From positions 1 through 9,388 of the forward strand of contig JAKONL010000371.1 in assembly GCA_022701965.1 (NCBI GenBank): a stretch of 9,388 bases of DNA, read 5' to 3'. Origin of the DNA: Burkholderiaceae bacterium (GTDB taxonomy: Bacteria; Pseudomonadota; Gammaproteobacteria; Burkholderiales; Burkholderiaceae). How positions within the stretch are numbered: the stretch's first letter is position 1; each line of letters opens with the position of its first letter. A model generated the notes under the pieces. It was not told where the DNA came from. It saw nothing but the letters and a program-made list of their open reading frames with translations, and searched no databases. The position numbers and the translations under genes are program-made. Below are positions 5,195 to 9,388 of the stretch, piece after piece.

Positions 5195-6882
5195 CCCGCC
5201 TCGTCCGCTGGCTCCCCTTCCTGGACTGGCCGCGTCCCGACCGGGCCCTGCTGCTGAACGAAGCCTCCGCCGGCATCACCGTCGCGCTGATGGTGATCCC
5301 GCAAGGCGTCGCCTACGCGGCGCTGGCCGGCATGCCGCTCATCACCGGCGTCTACGCGGCCCTGTTCCCGGCGCTGATCGCGGTGCTGTTCAGCTCGTCG
5401 GCGCGGCTGTCGGTCGGTCCGACGGCGCTCACCAGCCTCCTGGTGGGCGCCTCGCTCGCACCGCTGGCGATTCCCGGCAGCCGCGAATGGGTGGCGCTCG
5501 CGGTCTGGCTCACGCTGCTGTCGGGCGCGATGCAGCTGGTGCTGGGCATCGGACGCTTCGGCTGGCTGCTGCGCCTGGTCAACTCGCCGGTGCTGACGGG
5601 CTTCACGCAGGGCGCGGCCGTGCTGATCACGCTGTCGCAGCTGCCGGCGCTGCTCGGTTTCACCGGACGCACCTACGCGCAGCTGCTCAACGGCCCGCCG
5701 CCCGACTTGGTCGCCATCGCGTTCGGACTCGGCGGCATCGCCACGCTGTGGCTGGGCAAGCGCTTCGTGCCGCGCCTGCCCACGACGATGGTGCTGGTCG
5801 CGGCGAGCGCGGCGCTGAGCGCGGCCATCGGCTACGCGCTGCGCGGTGGAGCGGTGATCGGCGCGCTGCCCTCCGGTCTGCCGTCGTTCTACTGGCCCGG
5901 CGCGATCGCGCCTTCCGAACTCGGCACGCTGCTGCTGCCGGCGCTTCTCATCACGCTGGTGAGCTTCCTGGAGACGGCATCGAGCGCGAAGGTCGACAAC
6001 GCGCGCGCCGGCAGGCTCTGGAACGAGAACCAGGACCTGATCGGACAAGGGCTCGGCAAGCTCGCGGCGGGGCTGACCGGCTCGTTCCCGACCAGCTCGT
6101 CGTTCTCGCGCTCGGCCATCACGCTGTACGCGGGCGCGAAGACGCAGTGGGCGACCCTGTTCAGCGTCGCCGTCGTCGCGGGTGCGCTGCTCTGGGCGAT
6201 GCCGCTGCTGTTCCACGTGCCGCAGGCCGTGCTGGCCTCGGTCGTGGTGACGGCCACGCTCGGGCTGATGAAGCCGTCGGCCTTCGTCGCGCTCTGGCGC
6301 GTCTCGCGCATCGAGGCGGCCATCGCCGCGACCACGTTCGCGCTGACGATCGCCACGGCGCCGGCGATCTACTGGGGCGTGCTCGGCGGGCTGCTGGCGG
6401 CGCTGGCGCACTACATGTACCGCCACCTGCATCCGCGCATCATCGAGGTCGGCCTGCACGGCGACGGCAGCCTGCGCGACCGGCATCTCTGGCATCTGCC
6501 GCCGCTCGCACCGAACCTGTACGCGCTGCGGATGGACGCGGAACTCGACTTCGCCTCCGCCAGCACGCTGGAGCGTGCGATCACCGCCGCCCTCGCCGAA
6601 CGACCGGGCCTGAGCGACGTCGTTCTCTTCGCTCATCCGATCAACCGCGTGGACATCACCGGCGCGGAGGCTTTCGGCAACATCCGCCGGCTGCTCGCAT
6701 CGCACGACGTGCGCCTGCACGTCGCCGGGCTGAAGCTGCCGGCACAGCAGGTGCTCGATCGTGCGGGGCTGCTGGCGCCGAGCCCACTGCTGTTCGCCTA
6801 CCGGACCGATGCGGAAGCGCTGACGGCCATCGGTCCGGATGCGTTGCCGGTCAGTCCCGGACCCGCCCGCGCAGGCTCTTGA
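5191..6882 (+). CDS. SulP-family anion transporter with STAS domain
   Basis: This 563-residue inner-membrane transporter belongs to the SulP/SLC26 family, whose bacterial members take up sulfate, bicarbonate or dicarboxylates. The substrate cannot be told. The membrane part covers about residues 20-415: MVIPQGVAYAALAGMPLITG (34-53) is the family hallmark, followed by SARLSVGPTALTSLLVG and the later FPTSSSFSRSAITLYAGAK block. A cytoplasmic STAS domain covers about 435-545, with LRMDAELDFASASTLERAI and NRVDITGAEAFGNIRRLL; the Asp-Ile-Thr stands where many STAS domains have Asp-Ser-Ser. GGAGAA (5181-5186) lies just before the ATG, inside araC, and the ATGA overlap implies translational coupling. 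No other sulfate or carbon-concentrating gene is nearby. The last 32 bp overlap the end of the convergent arfB gene. Confidence 0.93.
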   Translation: MTRLVRWLPFLDWPRPDRALLLNEASAGITVALMVIPQGVAYAALAGMPLITGVYAALFPALIAVLFSSSARLSVGPTALTSLLVGASLAPLAIPGSREWVALAVWLTLLSGAMQLVLGIGRFGWLLRLVNSPVLTGFTQGAAVLITLSQLPALLGFTGRTYAQLLNGPPPDLVAIAFGLGGIATLWLGKRFVPRLPTTMVLVAASAALSAAIGYALRGGAVIGALPSGLPSFYWPGAIAPSELGTLLLPALLITLVSFLETASSAKVDNARAGRLWNENQDLIGQGLGKLAAGLTGSFPTSSSFSRSAITLYAGAKTQWATLFSVAVVAGALLWAMPLLFHVPQAVLASVVVTATLGLMKPSAFVALWRVSRIEAAIAATTFALTIATAPAIYWGVLGGLLAALAHYMYRHLHPRIIEVGLHGDGSLRDRHLWHLPPLAPNLYALRMDAELDFASASTLERAITAALAERPGLSDVVLFAHPINRVDITGAEAFGNIRRLLASHDVRLHVAGLKLPAQQVLDRAGLLAPSPLLFAYRTDAEALTAIGPDALPVSPGPARAGS

Positions 6883-7273
6883 CCTCCGAACGCTGGCTCT
6901 TGCCTTCGAGCCGGCGCTGCTTCGAGCCGTAGGTGGGTCGGGTCGCGCGGCGGATGCGCGGCGGCATGGCGACGCTGTCGACGACGGCCTGCAGCCGCGC
7001 CAGCGCATCGCTTCGATTCATCTCCTGCGTGCGATGCTGCTGGGCCTTGAGCACCAGCACGCCTTCCTGCGTGATGCGGCTGTCGCGCAGCGCGAGCAGC
7101 CGTTCCTTGACGTCGGGCGGCAGCGAGCTCGCGAGGATGTCGTAGCGAAGGTGGACGGCGCTCGAGACCTTGTTGACGTTCTGGCCGCCCGCGCCCTGCG
7201 CACGGATCGCGCTGAGTTCGACTTCGTCGGGATCGATCAGCAGGGCCGGGCGAACCCGCGGGACGAGGGACAT
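6851..7273 (-). CDS. arfB: Alternative ribosome-rescue factor / peptidyl-tRNA hydrolase ArfB
   Basis: ArfB (YaeJ) enters ribosomes stalled at the 3' end of broken mRNA and releases the peptide by hydrolysing the peptidyl-tRNA. The 140-residue length equals that of E. coli ArfB. The GGQ catalytic motif is at 29-31 within IRAQGAGGQNVNKVSSAVHL (23-42), followed by RLLALRDSRITQEGVLVLK (58-76). The basic tail from about residue 106, including RRATRPTYGSKQRRLEGKSQ (108-127), is the part that lies in the empty mRNA channel in known structures. ATG 7273 aligns with the E. coli start; GGGGAG stands very close (2 nt) before it. The gene lies 16 bp after the small membrane protein gene and is probably cotranscribed. 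Its 3' end overlaps the convergent SulP gene by 32 bp. It is too short to be the release factors RF1 or RF2. Confidence 0.95.
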   Translation of the reverse strand: MSLVPRVRPALLIDPDEVELSAIRAQGAGGQNVNKVSSAVHLRYDILASSLPPDVKERLLALRDSRITQEGVLVLKAQQHRTQEMNRSDALARLQAVVDSVAMPPRIRRATRPTYGSKQRRLEGKSQRSEVKSLRGRVRD

Positions 7274-7289
7274 GGCTCCCCGCGAACGA

Positions 7290-7622
7290 TCAGTCGCGCG
7301 ACACGGGACGCGCGCGTACGTCCGTCACGTCGTCGGCCGATGAAGCCAGCGTGATCGGACTGCGTACCGACTCGCCGCGCGCGCGGGCATTGGTCACGTC
7401 GGCCGCGGTCGGCTCCGGCGCGCGTCCGGCTGCCGTGAAACGGTCGAACCCGCTGCGCGGATTGAAGCGCATGACCCATGGCGTGACCGGCTTTCCGGTG
7501 AGTCGCGCCCAGCCGGCACGCAGCATCCAAAGCGCTGCAAGCATGAACACTGCGCACAGCAGGGTCGCCGCGACCACCAGGCCGAGAAGGAAAAGGACGA
7601 TTCGGAGGATGAAATTGAACAT
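7290..7622 (-). CDS. Small single-pass membrane protein, unknown function
   Basis: I do not recognise a named family; similar short proteins are, as far as I recall, common before arfB in Comamonadaceae. The 110 residues begin with a long hydrophobic stretch (about 3-34, MFNFILRIVLFLLGLVV onward) that is one long helix or a tight pair. A basic segment with RAGWARLTGKPVTP (35-48) comes next, then WVMRFNPRSGFDRF (49-62), and a polar, Arg/Ala-rich tail to residue 110, likely in the cytoplasm by the positive-inside rule. Third codon positions are G/C-rich and the frame is clean, so it is a real gene. It lies 16 bp upstream of arfB on the same strand and 115 bp from the divergent outer-membrane gene. 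There is no clear Shine-Dalgarno before the ATG at 7622. No function is proposed. Confidence 0.8.
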   Translation of the reverse strand: MFNFILRIVLFLLGLVVAATLLCAVFMLAALWMLRAGWARLTGKPVTPWVMRFNPRSGFDRFTAAGRAPEPTAADVTNARARGESVRSPITLASSADDVTDVRARPVSRD

Positions 7623-7666
7623 GTGTGTTTAGGCAGACCGTGCGGACAAACGTTCCCGCTGGCATC

Positions 7667-7683
7667 TTGGCATCAGGATAGCA
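7667..7683 (+). promoter_or_regulatory. Possible sigma-54 (-24/-12) promoter before the barrel gene
   Basis: TTGGCATCAGGATAGCA matches the sigma-54 pattern TGGCACG-N4-TTGCW at nine of twelve fixed bases, with the invariant GG (7669-7670) and GC (7681-7682) exactly 10 nt apart. It points at the barrel gene, whose ATG is 54 nt downstream. No enhancer-binding protein or site is recognised in the window, so this may be chance. Confidence 0.25.
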
Positions 7684-7737
7684 ACCCGCATCCGCACGCC
7701 GGGATGCCGGCACCCGCGCCTGCTAACGTACCGGCCC

Positions 7738-8496
7738 ATGCGCTGCCGTCATCCTGCACCAGACTCGATCTCCCTCCTGGCATTGACCCTCGCTTCTCTC
7801 GTGGCTTGCGCCCCGGTCACCGCACAGGATCGTCCGGAGACACCGACGCCGTACAAGCTCACCGCAGGCTCCTACGGCGTCGCCGGCGGGTCGCTGCCGG
7901 CGGGCCCGGGGCTCGACGTCAACCTGCGCTACACCTACGGCAGCGGCAATGTCTGGCTCGGCTGGTTCCGCTCCCCGGCGCTGGACTTCTCGCAGCTGCG
8001 CGGTGGCTGGGACCATGTCTTGACCATGGGGCCGGTGCGTCTGCTGCCGTCCCTTCAATCGGCATCGGGCGGCTTCGTCGGTGGCAGTCTCGCTCTCGAG
8101 ACCGGCGAGCGCTGGTTCGCAGGCAGCGGGCTGGGCCGCACCAATCTTCGCAATTACGCGAACCTGAACTTCGATCCGAACGACTCCTACACCGTCTACG
8201 GCGGATTCCACTGGGATCCGGCGAATACGTTCACGGCGCAACTCGTGCGCGACAACCGCGCCCATCCCGACCAGCAGCACATCCACCTGCTGTGGAGCAC
8301 GGCGCTCGCGGACAGACGCCGCCTGACGGTCGACCTGCTTGACAAGCGCGGAACCGTGGACAACCGGTACATCCGGCGCACCGGGCTTTCGGTCGGCTAC
8401 GACTGGCCGCTCTGGGCCGTACGCGCGGCCTGGGACCCGAAGGTGAACTTCACGCCGCAGAACATGTTCCGTCTTTCGCTCGCGCGGCGCTTCCGA
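7738..8496 (+). CDS. Outer-membrane beta-barrel-like protein; normal stop missing
   Basis: This is an exported protein I cannot place in a named family. It begins with a signal peptide: Arg2 and Arg4, a hydrophobic core ISLLALTLASLVA (11-23), and a likely signal peptidase I site VTA|Q (29/30); LVAC (21-24) could also be read as a lipobox. The mature part is rich in alternating, aromatic beta-strand stretches such as LDVNLRYTYG, NVWLGWF, YTVYGGFHW, IHLLWST, TGLSVGYDW and MFRLSLARRF. The last ends in Phe252 (8491-8493), the classic C-terminal signature of barrels inserted by BAM. The next codon is CGA where TGA would be expected; the frame then runs open through antisense clpB to the window edge. 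The end given here is where the stop should be. A frameshift nearby is an alternative (stop at 8553-8555 in the third frame). No Shine-Dalgarno is visible. The gene is divergent from the small membrane protein gene. Confidence 0.7.
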
Positions 8497-8541
8497 CGGC
8501 GACTTCCTGCCGGACGTTTCGGTCCATGCCCGCCGTACCGG

Positions 8542-9388
<847 letters not shown>

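Noticed and set aside
5107..7008. A 633-codon open frame on the minus strand opposite sulP.
   Set aside because: It is Arg/Gln/His-rich low-complexity translation, typical of the antisense of a GC-rich gene, and it overlaps two secure genes.

Overview
The window is a stretch of GC-rich (roughly two thirds G+C) chromosome from a betaproteobacterium, most likely Burkholderiales of the Comamonadaceae/Variovorax type. This placement is inferred from protein style: an Ala/Lys/Pro-tailed SWIB protein, a lone type II lumazine synthase, a DMT exporter beside isocitrate lyase, and strong G/C third-position bias. No rRNA, tRNA, CRISPR array, insertion sequence or integrase was recognised. It reads as housekeeping chromosome with transport genes, not as a mobile island.

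Layout. At 1-430 (minus) is the N-terminal part of isocitrate lyase AceA, cut by the window edge. An unusually AT-rich divergent intergenic region follows (431-701); it holds a perfect 14-bp palindrome over a candidate aceA -10 box and a cluster of short direct repeats. Next, all on plus, come an EamA/DMT-family exporter (702-1670), a SWIB-domain protein with a histone H1-like tail (1865-2299) ending in a clear rho-independent terminator, and a type II (RibH2-like) 6,7-dimethyl-8-ribityllumazine synthase (2436-2957). A convergent MFS transporter (4250-2973, minus) is transcribed divergently from an AraC-family regulator (4346-5194). The regulator overlaps by ATGA a SulP/STAS anion transporter (5191-6882).

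The SulP 3' end overlaps by 32 bp the convergent arfB gene (7273-6851, minus), which rescues stalled ribosomes. Just upstream of arfB in the same orientation is a small one-helix membrane protein (7622-7290). Divergent from it is an outer-membrane beta-barrel-like protein (from 7738, plus). Its expected C-terminal Phe at codon 252 is followed by CGA instead of a stop, and the frame then stays open to the window end. The last gene is the C-terminal third of the disaggregase ClpB (9388-8542, minus), also cut by the edge.

How the genes work together. There is no single pathway. Three units have regulatory logic: aceA with its palindromic promoter; the MFS/araC/sulP group, where a NimR-like regulator probably controls the divergent exporter and perhaps its coupled SulP partner; and the small membrane protein plus arfB, a likely two-gene operon. 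I did not find a convincing undescribed multi-gene system. The best leads are the lost stop of the barrel protein, the standalone RibH2-type enzyme, the operator-like palindromes at aceA, swib and araC, and the H1-tailed SWIB protein.
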